Counted from the first letter of the stretch, positions 1 to 10,553 are shown. The stretch: DNA of 55,656 bases from an uncultured Thiodictyon sp. (GCA_903837595.1 CAILVI010000168.1:1-55656), one strand, 5' to 3'. Notes: generated by a model from the letters alone, not told the origin. Made by a program: numbers and translations.

Positions 1-390
1 CGGTGGCCACATCTATGGTCAAGAGCTACCTCCGGCAGCTCTTACAGAACGGTCTCAACGACTTAACGTCAAAGGTACCATCTTGTTAGTCGAGATACGT
101 CACCGAGGTCGGCCCGATCAACCAAAGAAAACGCACTAGATTTACTCTGGTATAACCTAACGTGTAAAATAGTGGTTCTTAGTCTTGCTATTTCTACCCT
201 AACTGTTGAAGTTTTTACTTGGCCCGGACGCATCTCGCGCTGTGGATAACTTAACGCTCCAGCGCTAGACTGGAGTCCACCGGCGACAGAAAACATGGCG
301 CCGCTGGATCAAGCGGTACCCCACGACCCGGGACCGGTGGGGAGTGTAGGGTTGAGATTCGAGATGTTCGACTGGTAACTGAGGAAAAAT
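1..390. other. Region upstream of dnaA, no gene supported
   Basis: No convincing coding region is seen; short open frames here resemble no family I recognise. In most relatives rpmH-rnpA lie divergently upstream of dnaA, but the window starts too close to show them. The stretch contains one perfect DnaA box (241-249) and the dnaA ribosome binding site GAGGA just before position 391. It probably carries the dnaA promoter and may be one side of a bipartite origin; that is inference. Confidence 0.6.
241..249 (-). promoter_or_regulatory. DnaA box upstream of dnaA
   Basis: TGTGGATAA on the plus strand is the perfect complement of the consensus DnaA box TTATCCACA. Its place about 140 bases before dnaA fits autoregulation of dnaA or an upstream part of the origin. 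Confidence 0.7.
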
Positions 391-1716
391 ATGAATCCCT
401 GGCAGGACTGCATTCAAAGACTCAAAGCGGAATTGACAGCGGCTGAATTTAACACCTGGATTTTGCCCTTGCAAGCTCGCAGAGAGGGCGAGGTACTGCG
501 TCTGCTGGCCCCTAATAAGTTTGTACAAGACTGGGCGCGACAGCACTATGAACAGCGCTTGCTCGAATTATGTCGTCACAGCAGCGACGGAGCCATCACC
601 CAGTTAAGATTTGATGTTGGTGGATTGGATCGTGTCGAGACGCGTAGCACTATCGTTGCAGAAGTTCAGTCCCTGGGACTGAGCGAACGACGAGCAGAAG
701 CCAATCTTAACCCGGAGTTTTGTTTTAACAGCTTCGTTGAGGGAAAATCAAACCAACTGGCACGGGCTGCATCCATCCAGATCAGTCAGAACCCAGGAGT
801 TGCCTACAACCCTCTGTTTATATATGGCGGAGTCGGTCTGGGTAAGACCCACTTGATGCACGCAGTGGGTAATATGATATTGGAAACAAACCCTACTGCG
901 CGCGTCATTTATCTTCACTCAGAACGGTTTGTTGCGGAAATGATTCGGGCACTTCAGCACAACCGTATTGATGAGTTTAAGAAAACGTATCGATCCCTGA
1001 ATGCCTTACTGATTGATGACGTTCAGTTTTTCGCGGGAAAAGAGCGCTCGCAAGAAGAGTTTTTTCACACATTTAATGCTCTGTTCGAATCGCGCCAGCA
1101 GATCGTCCTATCCAGCGATCGTTTTCCAAGAGAGGTCGTAGGACTGGAGGAAAGGCTAAAGTCGCGATTTGGGTGGGGCCTGACGGTCTCAATTGATCTG
1201 CCTGATCTGGAAACCAGCGTAGCGATCTTACAAAGTAAGGCGACACAACTCGGCGTTGTCCTACCAGAGGATGTTGGGTTTTTCGTCGGCCGGCGCATCC
1301 GCTCCAATATTCGCGAGCTCGAGGGAGCTCTGCGTCGATTAGTTGCCAACGCGCAATTTACCGGCCGAGCCATTACCGTTGAGTTTGCCAAGGAGACGCT
1401 GCGGGATATGTTGGCCGCGCAAGATAAACGGGTGACTATTGATAGTATTCAAAAAACCGTCGCTGAGTACTTCAAAGTGCGAACCGCCGACCTTTTGTCA
1501 GCAAAGCGCAGTAGGTCTATTGCGCGACCACGACAGATTGCTATGACCTTAGCAAAAGAACTGACGAAACATAGTTTACCGGAAATTGGTAGCGCTTTCG
1601 GCGGACGAGATCATACGACAGTGCTTCATGCGACACGGAAGATTCGCGATCTGCGGGATAGTGATCCTGCTCTTGAAGAGGACTTTAGGAATCTGTTGCG
1701 TAGTCTGTCGTCTTAG
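391..1716 (+). CDS. dnaA: Chromosomal replication initiator DnaA
   Basis: DnaA binds DnaA boxes at oriC, opens the duplex and loads the DnaB helicase. The 441-residue product has the family layout: domain I at the N-terminus (from [15 protein letters not shown]), a short linker, the AAA+ domain with Walker [11 protein letters not shown] (about residues 146-155) and Walker [10 protein letters not shown], and a C-terminal helix-turn-helix with the signature [14 protein letters not shown] that reads DnaA boxes. The start is set by GAGGA five bases before the ATG. Length is close to the usual 440-470. dnaN follows after a DnaA-box-containing spacer, the standard arrangement. GC at third positions looks lower than in genes after 9.4 kb. 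Confidence 0.98.
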   Translation: MNPWQDCIQRLKAELTAAEFNTWILPLQARREGEVLRLLAPNKFVQDWARQHYEQRLLELCRHSSDGAITQLRFDVGGLDRVETRSTIVAEVQSLGLSERRAEANLNPEFCFNSFVEGKSNQLARAASIQISQNPGVAYNPLFIYGGVGLGKTHLMHAVGNMILETNPTARVIYLHSERFVAEMIRALQHNRIDEFKKTYRSLNALLIDDVQFFAGKERSQEEFFHTFNALFESRQQIVLSSDRFPREVVGLEERLKSRFGWGLTVSIDLPDLETSVAILQSKATQLGVVLPEDVGFFVGRRIRSNIRELEGALRRLVANAQFTGRAITVEFAKETLRDMLAAQDKRVTIDSIQKTVAEYFKVRTADLLSAKRSRSIARPRQIAMTLAKELTKHSLPEIGSAFGGRDHTTVLHATRKIRDLRDSDPALEEDFRNLLRSLSS

Positions 1717-1910
1717 CTGTGGATAACCTGGGTGAAAGATTTGCTGGGGGTTTTCGCAAGAAGTTATACACAGGTTTCAGGGGCTGTTTGGCCGTAGAAA
1801 ATATGACATAACACTTTGTTAGAAAAAGAAAAAAGCAAGTAGCGCACATTTCCACAGCCCTTATTACTAAGAACTTACTAAATATTGTTTGTTTAAGAGA
1901 GGTGAGCAGT
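1717..1910. other. Probable oriC in the dnaA-dnaN spacer
   Basis: This 194-base spacer starts with a perfect DnaA box on the minus strand (TGTGGATAA, 1718-1726) two bases after the dnaA stop. It has a second box of the R2 type (TTATACACA, 1764-1772). After that the sequence becomes A/T-rich (about 1800-1895), as expected of a DNA unwinding element. The dnaN promoter must also lie here. With the box at 241-249 the origin may be split around dnaA. Origin function is inferred from position and motifs. Confidence 0.65.
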
Positions 1911-3011
1911 ATGGATGTCAAGGTCAACCGTGAAGAAATGCTTCCAGTCTTAAATCGTGTGGTGTCTGTGGTTGAGAGGAGGCAAACACTACCAATTTTA
2001 GGAAATATACTATTACGTGCAGATAATGATTCGTTAACCGTTATTGGTACGGATATGGAGATTGAGATTCGCGCAATTTGTCCGGCTCAGGTGATAGAAA
2101 CGGGGGAAGCGACAGTTCCTGCCAGGAAGCTAGGGGACATTTGTCGCTCTCTTGCAGAAGGCTGCGAAATGAGACTTAAGGTGGGAGGGGAGCGTTGTGT
2201 TTTGACGGCTGGTCGAGGACGATATGTTCTTGGGACCCTGCCCGCACAGGATTTCCCCGCGATGGAATCGATATCGCCGGATCTTGCTTTCACACTAGAG
2301 GGGGGTGTGCTAAAGAGGATATTCGAGAAGACGGCTTTTGCGATGGCCCAGCAGGATGTGCGATATTACTTGAACGGACTGCTCTTGGAGGTGGACGGGA
2401 GTGGTGTGAAGGCCGTGGCAACTGACGGGCATCGCTTGGCGTGTTATGTGCATCCCTGTTCACTAGGGGTAACAGGGGCACGATCGGTTATTATTCCCTT
2501 CAAGACGGTTAACGAAGTGCGGAGGCAGTTGACTTCAGGAACGATGCCTGTGCAGATCGAGATTGCAGAGCGACTAATACGATTTATTGTTGGAGAGACT
2601 GTTTCGTCGTCAAAGCTTGTAGATGGTCGTTATCCTGAGTATGGGCGAGTTATTCCGGCGGGCCTGACGAAGATTGCTATTGCTAACCGTGATTCGTTGC
2701 GGAAAGCTCTAGCGCGGACGGCGATTCTCTCAAATGAGAAGTATCGTGGTTTGCGGGTGACCTTTGAGCCTGGCGTTCTTAGGCTGGTTGCACATAATCC
2801 TGAGCAGGAAGAGGCCGTAGAGGAAATGGAGTTGGATTATACTGGTGAGCCAACGATTGTGGGATTTAACGTTGCTTACTTGTCGGATCTGCTTGGCGCG
2901 GTGGATAGCAATGAGGTTGAAGTGCATTTTGATGATGGGAATAGTAGTTCTCTTTGGCGAGGAGTCGCGGCTGCTGGGGAAACGTACGTCGTTATGCCGA
3001 TGCGGCTTTAG
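1911..3011 (+). CDS. dnaN: DNA polymerase III sliding clamp (beta subunit)
   Basis: DnaN forms the ring that tethers polymerase III to DNA. The product begins MDVKVNREEMLPVLNRVVSV, contains the family stretch LPILGNILLRA near residue 25 and ATDGHRLACY in the second domain, and ends in VMPMRL, the usual C-terminus that closes the peptide-binding pocket. Length is 366 residues, as in the family. I chose ATG 1911 because AGAGAGGTG sits just upstream; a GTG at 1902 in the same frame would add three residues but would overlap that ribosome binding site. It follows dnaA, but recF and gyrB do not follow it. Confidence 0.97.
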   Translation: MDVKVNREEMLPVLNRVVSVVERRQTLPILGNILLRADNDSLTVIGTDMEIEIRAICPAQVIETGEATVPARKLGDICRSLAEGCEMRLKVGGERCVLTAGRGRYVLGTLPAQDFPAMESISPDLAFTLEGGVLKRIFEKTAFAMAQQDVRYYLNGLLLEVDGSGVKAVATDGHRLACYVHPCSLGVTGARSVIIPFKTVNEVRRQLTSGTMPVQIEIAERLIRFIVGETVSSSKLVDGRYPEYGRVIPAGLTKIAIANRDSLRKALARTAILSNEKYRGLRVTFEPGVLRLVAHNPEQEEAVEEMELDYTGEPTIVGFNVAYLSDLLGAVDSNEVEVHFDDGNSSSLWRGVAAAGETYVVMPMRL

Positions 3012-4248
3012 TGTCTGTGGGTTGCGGGATATGGTCATCACATTGAACCTCGCCGCTAATCGAAATGCGCCTACTTCCGCTAAGAAAAACGGACCCACCC
3101 AGTGCGCATTGGATGACTGCGGAGGTGGGTTGGTTACCGCGCAACAAGCCGCTGTCCTGGTCTGGTTTCCCAAGAAACCGGACCACGATAGGAGGCTCAA
3201 GTGCGGGAGTGAATCGGTGGACGGGAGAGACTCTCGACCGGCGCCTCAGAGGCGCTTGGACGGCCGGTCAGGATACGGCTTGATGCGGTGATGCCGCAGG
3301 TGGTCGCGCCCCGCTTCGACCAGGGCTTGCGGAGCAGCGCTTACCACTGCATAACGTCGAGATTGGGACTGCGTGCGCGAGGCCTTGCTGTCGTTGCTTA
3401 TCCCTGCCTGGCCAAGCCTGCCGATCGTTGGCAGCAAACGCGGGCATACGGCGCAAGAACTTCAGTCGATCCTGGCAGATGACCAGCCAGTCGCCTATCA
3501 TGCGCGACAAAAATAACGCAAGATTTTGATACTAAAAACCATTCGCTATGCGTAGGGGATCTAATACCCTGGCGGTGCGCCTTTTCAGCACCGCGGCTTG
3601 GGTGTCCCGCGCTGCACACGCTGGGGTGAGCGCCGCCAATGGCCAGGGCGTCGTCCTGGCGGTTATCCCGTGGTGGCCGTAGCACGCAGCCAACTCTTGG
3701 CGATGGGCAACGATCGAAAGCCACATTCAAGTACCGGGCGCTGCGCGTGTCGGCGCGCGCCAACACCAGCAACGCCCACCGCAGAGCCTATCCGTAAATG
3801 CTTCCTTGGGAAACTGCCGCCTGAACAGGCCCAGGTAGCGGTAGCAGCGGCGCCGAACCCCGATCGCTACGCTCGCGCTCACGGAGCAACTACAATAGCC
3901 ATTGTAGGCACAGAGCTGGCGGCGGTCGAGAGGGATCATTTCGTTTAGCGCAGATGGTTCCGAGCCCGGGGGTGGGTCCCAATTATTATCATGAGGAAAC
4001 CTCCGGCTCCGTCGGCGGATCGTTACTTGTAATAGAACCGGGGTAGATTCGTTGGGCGGATAGCGGGAGTGCGACAGCTGGGAGGTTTTTCTTGGCCGTT
4101 TTAGGCGGTGAATGATTCCGTTCTTTGGTGGCGTGGATAGGTTCTCTGGGTCGGAAAAGCGTGTCGTGTGCTTCCGGCACGTCTGCCCCAGACCAACGCC
4201 AGCGTGGCGCGCTGCATCGCCGAGATTACCACTCCTCCAACTTCTTGT
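3012..4248. other. Non-coding stretch where recF and gyrB would be expected
   Basis: About 1.24 kb with no gene I can support. Open frames are short and overlap each other on both strands without recognisable motifs. There is a terminator-like hairpin at 3159-3183 (GGTCTGGTTTC with GAAACCGGACC around a 3-base loop) that may end dnaN transcription. The rest reads like decayed sequence. In many gammaproteobacteria recF and gyrB fill the gap between dnaN and the plsC-like/gmhB/glyS/glyQ block; no fragment of either can be read here. Confidence 0.55.
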
Positions 4249-4980
4249 CTAAAGGGGGGCTTGTGCTGACTGCGCAAGGGACGAGACTGTCGTCTCAATC
4301 CACTGCTCTACCTTCTGGTTGATCTCTTGGGCGGTCCTTCCCTTGCTGGCGATGACCTCGCCTATGACGAGTTCAATTGTTCCTGGGCGCTTGATGAGGC
4401 TTCGCCTGCCCCAGAATACCCCAGCGTTATGCGCGACCGGTACGACTGGATATCCCGTCCGCTCCGCAAGTAGCGCACCACCGATGCTGTAGGGTATCCG
4501 AGTGCCCGCCGCGACGCGAGTACCTTCCGGAAAGATCATGACCCAGCGTCCGTCTTTGAGTGAGATTGCACCATCCTTCAATAGCTGCTTAACGGCCTTT
4601 CGGCCGGCAGAACGATCAATCGCGATTGGCACAAACTGTCGGAGCGCCGAGCCCAAAATCGGTATGCGGAGTAACTCCCTTTTTAATACCCATGTTTGGT
4701 CACTTGGAAACAGCCCTCGCAGCGCGATGGTTTCCCATGCTGACTGGTGTTTGCACAGAACAATCGCCGTCGTTGCCGGTAGGTGCTCGAGACCGGTGAT
4801 CCGATAATTGAGTCCGCATAAGTGTTTAAGTGCGAACAAATTCGACAATCCCCACGCACGGCCCAATCGACCAACGGTACGGTACGGAACGAAGCGACCA
4901 GCAATTGCTATCGTAATGCCAAAAAGTGCTACCGATGCAATGAGAAATACTTGGTAGGCCAGCGAGCGTAGTAGAGTCAA
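4249..4980 (-). CDS. Lysophospholipid acyltransferase family protein (PlsC-like)
   Basis: Members of this family transfer an acyl chain to lysophosphatidic acid or related lipids at the inner membrane. The 243-residue protein has an N-terminal membrane segment (about residues 5-28), a motif I variant KHQSAWET around residue 76 in place of HX4D, and motif III FPEGTR around residue 150. The HQSAWE form is typical of the gammaproteobacterial proteins found beside gmhB and glyS near the origin (the Pseudomonas LptA/PA0005 type). Its start overlaps the gmhB stop by four bases, so the two are translationally coupled. The exact substrate cannot be told from sequence. Confidence 0.88.
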   Translation of the reverse strand: MTLLRSLAYQVFLIASVALFGITIAIAGRFVPYRTVGRLGRAWGLSNLFALKHLCGLNYRITGLEHLPATTAIVLCKHQSAWETIALRGLFPSDQTWVLKRELLRIPILGSALRQFVPIAIDRSAGRKAVKQLLKDGAISLKDGRWVMIFPEGTRVAAGTRIPYSIGGALLAERTGYPVVPVAHNAGVFWGRRSLIKRPGTIELVIGEVIASKGRTAQEINQKVEQWIETTVSSLAQSAQAPL

Positions 4981-5537
4981 GAGCTACCCCAACGACAAAT
5001 TAATTCTTCGGAAACCGACTTTAAGTCGTCAAAAATGGCAACGCCATCGAGAGCGGCACCTCCCTGCGCCAGGGTCCTGGCTCCCTTCCCGGTCTTCACG
5101 AGGATTGGTTCCATCCCTACGAGCCTTGCCGCTTGTATATCGGTGAGCGAATCCCCGACAAACGGCAATCCTCGCAGAATTAGGCCAGTTCGATCGCCGA
5201 TTTCCCTGAACAGACCCAAACGTGGTTTGCGGCACAGGCATCCCTCATGCGGCGCATGTGGGCAAAACATAACCATCTCTATCTGCCCGCCCAAGAGATA
5301 TGCCGATTCCCTTAGCTTGCGGTGCATTCTGTTGAGCGAACCGAGATCAAAAAGTCCCCGGGCGAGCCCCGACTGATTCGATACAACCACGATACGAAAC
5401 CCCGCATGCGTCAATTCCGCAATTGCCTCGAGACTCCCTGGGATTGGCACCCATTCGGCTTCTGACTTGATGTAGTCATCAGAGTCTTCGTTGATGACCC
5501 CGTCTCGATCAAGGATAAGAAAGCGCTCAAGCTGCAT
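4977..5537 (-). CDS. gmhB: D-glycero-beta-D-manno-heptose 1,7-bisphosphate 7-phosphatase
   Basis: GmhB removes the C7 phosphate in ADP-heptose synthesis for the lipopolysaccharide core. The 186-residue protein is a HAD phosphatase: nucleophile motif LDRDGVINED near residue 9, the second motif VVSNQSGLARG near residue 50, the zinc-binding loop CPHAPHEGCLCRKP near residue 92 that distinguishes GmhB from other HAD enzymes, and GDSLTDIQAA near residue 128 for magnesium. It overlaps the acyltransferase gene and lies 40 bases after glyS, in a conserved origin-proximal cluster. Confidence 0.95.
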   Translation of the reverse strand: MQLERFLILDRDGVINEDSDDYIKSEAEWVPIPGSLEAIAELTHAGFRIVVVSNQSGLARGLFDLGSLNRMHRKLRESAYLLGGQIEMVMFCPHAPHEGCLCRKPRLGLFREIGDRTGLILRGLPFVGDSLTDIQAARLVGMEPILVKTGKGARTLAQGGAALDGVAIFDDLKSVSEELICRWGSS

Positions 5538-5577
5538 ACTGAAACACCAGCGGTAACTGCGCAGTGTGCAAGGCCAC

Positions 5578-7650
5578 CTAACGTAACAACGAGACGTCAG
5601 CGACGTTCAAAAACAGCGCCTGCATACGCTTCAAAAGTATCAGCCTGTTTTCTCTAATAGCCGCGTCTTCGCACATCACCATCACATCTTCGAAGAATGC
5701 GTCTACATCTTCTCCTAGTTCTGCAAGTCGAACTAATACGCCCGAGAAGTCTTGCTGGCTGATCAGTGGTTCAATAACCTGCTCGAGTTTGCATACGCTT
5801 TGCCACAGTTTATGTTCAGCACTTTCAGAGAACAGCGTCGGGTCTGGTTGCCTCGCTGACTTGCAGGAAATGTCGGATCGAGCAAGAATATTGCTGATAC
5901 GCTTATTGGCTGCGGCCAAGGACTCGCTTGCTGGCAGGTTCCGAAATGCCTGCACCGCTCTAATTCGCCGGTCCAATTGACTGATTATCGCCCCCCCAGC
6001 AGCGATAACCGCTTCAATGCAGTCCAGCGAGACGCCTTGTTCTTGGTAATATCCCTTAAGTCGGGCGAGCATGTAAATTACGACCGCGTCAGCCGTATCA
6101 GGACTCAGACTCGCGGATGGAAAGTGCCCCACAGCGCCCGCGAGTAATACTTTGAGATCAAGATCCAGCGGTGTCTCCACGAGCATGCGGACGATTGCGA
6201 TGGATGCCCGACGCAAGCCGTACGGGTCTTTAGCCCCAGTCGGACGCTGGCCAATGCCAAAGACTCCAACCAACAGATCTAACCTGTCCGCAAGGGCAAG
6301 TACTAAGCCAATTTCTGTTCCGGGCAATGTATCACCGGCGTAGCGGGGATAATACTGTTCGGCGATCGCCGAGCAAACGGCGAGCGGCTCTCCTGAATGT
6401 TTCGCGTAGTAGCCGCCCATCACGCCCTGAAGGCTTGGGAACTCAATCACCAACGAGGTCACTAAATCACACTTAGCAAGCAGCGCGGCGCGCTTTGCCA
6501 ACAGCGGGTCTACCCCGATCAACGTGGCGATCATCGTCGCGAGTTTCGCAACACGCCTGCTCCGGTCTGCGACAGAACCGAGTTTATCCTGAAACACAAC
6601 AGACTCGAGCTTGCTAAAATAGGCGGCGAGTGGGCAACGTCGGTCTTGTTCCCAAAAAAATTTGGCATCGGCGAAACGGGGGCGAAGCACGCGTTCGTTG
6701 CCCTTTCTTACTTCCTCAGGGTTCTTGCTTTCGATGTTGCATATTGCAACGAAGCTTGCCGAAAGTTGGCCATCACCGCTGCGTACCGGAAAATATTTCT
6801 GGTTTTTCTGCATCGTCTCGATCAGGACCTCTGAGGGCACTGACAAGAATGCTTCATCAAAGAACCCATAAAACGCGATCGGCCATTCGACGAGCGCCGT
6901 TACCTCATCAAGCAAATCCGGCGGCAGATCAACTGCAACGCCGTGATTATTGGCGGTCTGCGCGATCTGCCTCGCGATTACTGCTCTACGTTGTTCAAAC
7001 GACGGTTCCACAAACCCACCCTCTCGTAACAATTGAGGGTAGAGCGATGCATGCGTGATGGCGCGCGGCCCGGGTGCGTGAAATCGATGACCGAAGGTGT
7101 CGCGACCAGCGTTTACGCCTAGTACCCGCCCTGGTATCGTTTCGTCACCAAAGACCAGGCAAATCCAATGCACCGGCCGCACGAATTCCGCATCCCCGGT
7201 GCCCCATCGCATGCGTCTTGCAATAGGTAGATCGGCGAGAGCCAACTCGACTATTTGCGGGATCAGCCGTATTGTGAGGTCACCTGATTCAACCGTACGA
7301 AAGACAAGCCATACCCCTTTTTCTGACTCCTCGCGCCCAAGGTTCTCTACCGCCACCCCACAGGAGCGGGCAAAGCCGGTCACTGCCTTCGTCGGCCGAC
7401 CCTCTGGATCGAAGGCCGCAGCCACCGAAGGGCCTCGCCGCGAAATTACCCGCTCAGCCTGTCGTACCTGCACCTCGGCAACGAGGATCGCAAGGCGACG
7501 AGGGGTGCAGAAAACGGAGTAGCTGGAGTGCCCAATCCCCTGTGCGGTCAATCGCTCCTCGACCCCGCGAGCGAAAGCGACCGCCAAGTCCCGCAATGAG
7601 GCTGGTGGGAGTTCCTCAGTACCAATTTCTATCAGCAGATCCTTAGTCAT
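5578..7650 (-). CDS. glyS: Glycine--tRNA ligase, beta subunit
   Basis: The beta subunit of the bacterial alpha2-beta2 glycyl-tRNA synthetase binds tRNA-Gly. From ATG 7650 the protein is 690 residues, the usual length, beginning [19 protein letters not shown], the family N-terminus. It also shows [15 protein letters not shown]-type sequence near residue 95 and AKFFWEQDR in the middle, and it ends in the anticodon-binding-like region. A TTG at 7662 in the same frame is a weaker start. The start overlaps the glyQ 3' end by eight bases, so both subunits are made from one message. Confidence 0.96.
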   Translation of the reverse strand: MTKDLLIEIGTEELPPASLRDLAVAFARGVEERLTAQGIGHSSYSVFCTPRRLAILVAEVQVRQAERVISRRGPSVAAAFDPEGRPTKAVTGFARSCGVAVENLGREESEKGVWLVFRTVESGDLTIRLIPQIVELALADLPIARRMRWGTGDAEFVRPVHWICLVFGDETIPGRVLGVNAGRDTFGHRFHAPGPRAITHASLYPQLLREGGFVEPSFEQRRAVIARQIAQTANNHGVAVDLPPDLLDEVTALVEWPIAFYGFFDEAFLSVPSEVLIETMQKNQKYFPVRSGDGQLSASFVAICNIESKNPEEVRKGNERVLRPRFADAKFFWEQDRRCPLAAYFSKLESVVFQDKLGSVADRSRRVAKLATMIATLIGVDPLLAKRAALLAKCDLVTSLVIEFPSLQGVMGGYYAKHSGEPLAVCSAIAEQYYPRYAGDTLPGTEIGLVLALADRLDLLVGVFGIGQRPTGAKDPYGLRRASIAIVRMLVETPLDLDLKVLLAGAVGHFPSASLSPDTADAVVIYMLARLKGYYQEQGVSLDCIEAVIAAGGAIISQLDRRIRAVQAFRNLPASESLAAANKRISNILARSDISCKSARQPDPTLFSESAEHKLWQSVCKLEQVIEPLISQQDFSGVLVRLAELGEDVDAFFEDVMVMCEDAAIRENRLILLKRMQALFLNVADVSLLR

Positions 7651-8575
7651 GCGCGCACTCAAGTGGAAATGGTCGTTTCAGCATCGGGAACCCCAGCGTT
7701 TCACGCCTTTCGAGGTACGTCTGCGCGACGTCTCGTGCGAGCGCACGAACCCGCAGGATAAACCGCTGTCGCTCGGTCACCGAGATGGCACCACGTGCAT
7801 CCAACAAATTGAACGCATGCGACGCCTTTAGTACCTGTTCATACGCCGGCAGCGGCAGTCCGTCGGTAACCAGTTGCCGACTCATCCGTTCGCTCGCGTC
7901 GAATGTCGCCAACAAGGCTGCGACGTCGGCCTTCTCAAAATTATAGGTCGACTGTTCAACCTCGTTCTGATGGAAAACGTCCCCGTAGGTGATCAACCCC
8001 TCAGAAGATCGGCTCCAGACAAGATCATAAACGCTTTCAACTGACTGTAAGTACATGGCGATGCGTTCCAGACCGTAAGTAATTTCCCCGCTAACCGGGC
8101 GACAATCGAGTCCTCCGATCTGTTGAAAATAGGTGAACTGGGTGACCTCCATACCATTTAGCCAGACCTCCCAGCCGAGTCCCCAGGCACCAAGTGTGGG
8201 TGATTCCCAGTTATCTTCCACAAAACGGATATCATGGACGAGCGGATCGATCCCGAGGTATCGCAGGGACTCCAAGTAGAGTTCTTGAATATCGAGCGGC
8301 GCAGGCTTCAACAGAACCTGAAACTGATAATAATGTTGCAGCCTGTTTGGGTTTTCCCCATAGCGGCCATCAGTTGGTCGCCGCGAAGGCTGAACGTAAG
8401 CGCAACGCCAAGGTTCCGGGCCGATCGAGCGCAGAAATGTGGAAGGATGAAAGGTGCCGGCGCCGACCTCCATATCATGAGGTTGGACAATGACGCACCC
8501 CAAGGCCGCCCAATAGCGCTGCAGCGCAAAAATGATGCCCTGGAATGTGGCGACATCCACCGGCTCAAGATTCAA
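7643..8575 (-). CDS. glyQ: Glycine--tRNA ligase, alpha subunit
   Basis: The catalytic subunit that activates glycine and charges tRNA-Gly. Family signatures are unmistakable: [14 protein letters not shown] near the start, [40 protein letters not shown], and the C-terminal region. The open frame extends to an ATG at 8656, but those extra residues do not look like GlyQ. I prefer TTG 8575, which follows GGGGG by six bases and gives 310 residues; GTG 8593 is an alternative. The gene opens the leftward glyQ-glyS-gmhB-plsC-like block. Confidence 0.92.
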   Translation of the reverse strand: MNLEPVDVATFQGIIFALQRYWAALGCVIVQPHDMEVGAGTFHPSTFLRSIGPEPWRCAYVQPSRRPTDGRYGENPNRLQHYYQFQVLLKPAPLDIQELYLESLRYLGIDPLVHDIRFVEDNWESPTLGAWGLGWEVWLNGMEVTQFTYFQQIGGLDCRPVSGEITYGLERIAMYLQSVESVYDLVWSRSSEGLITYGDVFHQNEVEQSTYNFEKADVAALLATFDASERMSRQLVTDGLPLPAYEQVLKASHAFNLLDARGAISVTERQRFILRVRALARDVAQTYLERRETLGFPMLKRPFPLECAHD

Positions 8576-9465
8576 GCTATACCCCCGCTGCACGTTGACT
8601 AGATAAGTGCCCAGTATAGCTGTTGTGCAGCCTCGGTTGAAGCTTCTTCCCGCCAAGGTAGGGCCGGTCTGACTTATCCCTGCCCAGCAGCGGGGCTAGA
8701 GTGAGAGCAGTTCGGCTAACGCGCCAGCAACAGGGCACCGAGCCTGTGAGCTTTCCGTGTATACGAAAGGGTATGGCGGACGCGCCGTGAGCGATTTCTG
8801 GCCGGGCTGGGACAGTTCGGGCCTGGAGGGCATTGCTTAACATGTTGGTATGTTTGGACAGTTTTCTTGCTGCTCGGGGCGGCGCTTGGGCGGGAGTCGG
8901 ATTGGCATGGTGCTTGTCACCTGCCTCGTCGGGCCATGGCAGTGCTTGAACGACCAGGCGAGAGGGGGCTCCTTCGCATCCGCAGGCATGAGGAGTGAAG
9001 CGGCCTTCGCCTGGGCGGACTTGTGAGACGATGCGCCATCACCGCTGTGTGTCCGCAGTCACTTGGTAGCGCTCGTACACGCGATGCTGGCGATGCGGCC
9101 GTGCGGCACCACAAGGCCCGGCTGGTCTACCCGTACTCCTGGAAGTCCTGTCTAGCCTTGCCCTTGGCCTCGTCTATCTGCTTGGGTGCGTAATTTTTTT
9201 GGCCAGAGCAAGGAGGGGGTGAAGAGGGTATGATATCCGAGTGGCGACGACAAGCCGAATACTGCTGGCCTGCCATCAATGGCAGGCCTCGGCGGAACAA
9301 TTGAGTGAGGCTATAGTAAATTGGGTAACAGCATTGCGGACGCGGTCCACGAAAGCGACCGTAGACTTGCCAGGCCGGTAGTGATGGCATTGTTACCCGG
9401 CATGAACTCGCCGCCCAGCAGGGTGTTTTTGTGGCATCGTGGCGTGGGCTAGCCCTGCATTTCAG
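8576..9465. other. Intergenic region between glyQ and tsaC
   Basis: Nearly 0.9 kb without a gene I can support. It must hold the leftward glyQ promoter. A perfect inverted repeat lies at 9267-9288 (GGCCTGCCAT, two-base loop, ATGGCAGGCC). Short frames on both strands show no recognisable domain and look like decayed coding sequence. The local GC content rises from the dnaA side towards tsaC. Confidence 0.5.
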
Positions 9466-10032
9466 ATGACTGCTCCCTTGCGTCATCACCGCTTGCGGCT
9501 GGCCGCCCGCGTTATTGCTCATGGCGGCCTGCTCGCTTATCCGACGGAGGCGGTCTATGGGTTGGGTTGCGATCCATGGAACGCAACCGCGGTCATGCGA
9601 CTGCTTGCGCTCAAGCGCCGCGATCCGGCGAAGGGGCTGATCGTGATCGCCTCCCAGGTCGAGCAACTCGCGCCGTTCGTCTTACCCCTGTGGCCCGAGC
9701 GGATGTCGGAGATACTCGCCTCCTGGCCTGGGCCCAACACCTGGCTGATGCCCGCCCGCAGGGGTGTGCCGGACTGGCTCCGGGGCCGTTTCGACACCCT
9801 CGCGGTGCGCGTCACCCAGCACCCCCTGGCGGCGGGTTTGTGCCGGGCATACGGTGGCGCCATCGTCTCTACGAGTGCCAACGTCGCGGATCGCCCGCCG
9901 GCCCGGTCCGCCATTGAGGTTCGCCGCCGCCTCTCCGGTGGACTCGACCTGATCCTCGCGGGGGCCTGCGGCGGGGCGGACCGGCCCTCTATCATTCGCG
10001 ACGGGCGCACCCGCCAGGTACTGCGCACCTGA
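9466..10032 (+). CDS. tsaC: L-threonylcarbamoyladenylate synthase (YrdC/Sua5 domain)
   Basis: TsaC makes threonylcarbamoyl-AMP from threonine, bicarbonate and ATP, the first step of t6A37 tRNA modification. From ATG 9466 it has 188 residues, the size of E. coli TsaC. It shows GGLLAYPTEAVYGLGCDP (about residues 21-38), LKRRDPAKGLIVIAS, and the AIVSTSANVADRPP motif near residue 138, all in the YrdC nucleotide-binding fold. A GTG at 9439 would extend the N-terminus by nine residues; neither start has a strong ribosome binding site. Confidence 0.94.
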   Translation: MTAPLRHHRLRLAARVIAHGGLLAYPTEAVYGLGCDPWNATAVMRLLALKRRDPAKGLIVIASQVEQLAPFVLPLWPERMSEILASWPGPNTWLMPARRGVPDWLRGRFDTLAVRVTQHPLAAGLCRAYGGAIVSTSANVADRPPARSAIEVRRRLSGGLDLILAGACGGADRPSIIRDGRTRQVLRT

Positions 10033-10207
10033 CCAGCAATCCCGGCGACGCTGGCGGATCTGCGAGCGACCGCCGCGCCCCCCCAGACCGCACGGCCCTT
10101 TACCGCGGCCTTGCTCTGAGGCCATCATCGTCGGCCGCGGAGTATCGCCCTGGCGGGCCGGTCCGACCCAAACGTGATAGTAATCCCCAACAATCCGGAG
10201 AATCAGG

Positions 10208-10423
10208 ATGCTTGACAATAACTTACTGGAAATCCTCGTGTGCCCGGTCACCAAGGGGCCGCTGATTTATGACAAGGCGCACGCCGAACTCGTCTCGGTC
10301 TCCGCTCGCTTGGCCTACCCGATCCGTGACGACATCCCGGTCATGCTTGAGGAGGAGGCGCGCACCCTGTCTGCCGAGGAGGCGGAGACCTACCGCAAGC
10401 GCGGCACCTCGCAGCATGCCTGA
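10208..10423 (+). CDS. Trm112 family protein
   Basis: A 71-residue protein of the bacterial Trm112-like (YcaR) family. The start [19 protein letters not shown] and the later [19 protein letters not shown] are family hallmarks. Bacterial members resemble the eukaryotic activator of methyltransferases, but their role is poorly defined. It retains one cysteine in the CP motif, like the non-zinc E. coli version. It lies between tsaC and yajC on the same strand; CCGGAG lies a few bases before the start. Confidence 0.88.
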   Translation: MLDNNLLEILVCPVTKGPLIYDKAHAELVSVSARLAYPIRDDIPVMLEEEARTLSAEEAETYRKRGTSQHA

Positions 10424-10553
10424 GGACCGCGCCGCGATAGGAGGGTAACTTCAGCGGTGCTGTGACATAATGCGGGGCTGTTTTTGCGCGGGTTTGCGCC
10501 GCCGCCGCCGCACCCCGACCTGATCCGACCATCGGTAACCAACAGGAACCCCC

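Noticed and set aside
3398-3939. Possible transposase fragments between dnaN and the plsC-like gene
   Set aside because: Short leftward frames such as the one with DWLVICQDRLKFLRRMPAF look protein-like for a few residues, but no catalytic motif, terminal inverted repeat or continuous domain could be recognised.
9127-9666. A 179-codon open frame on the minus strand between glyQ and tsaC
   Set aside because: It overlaps the start of tsaC antisense and has no recognisable motif or plausible composition; long shadow frames are common in GC-rich DNA.
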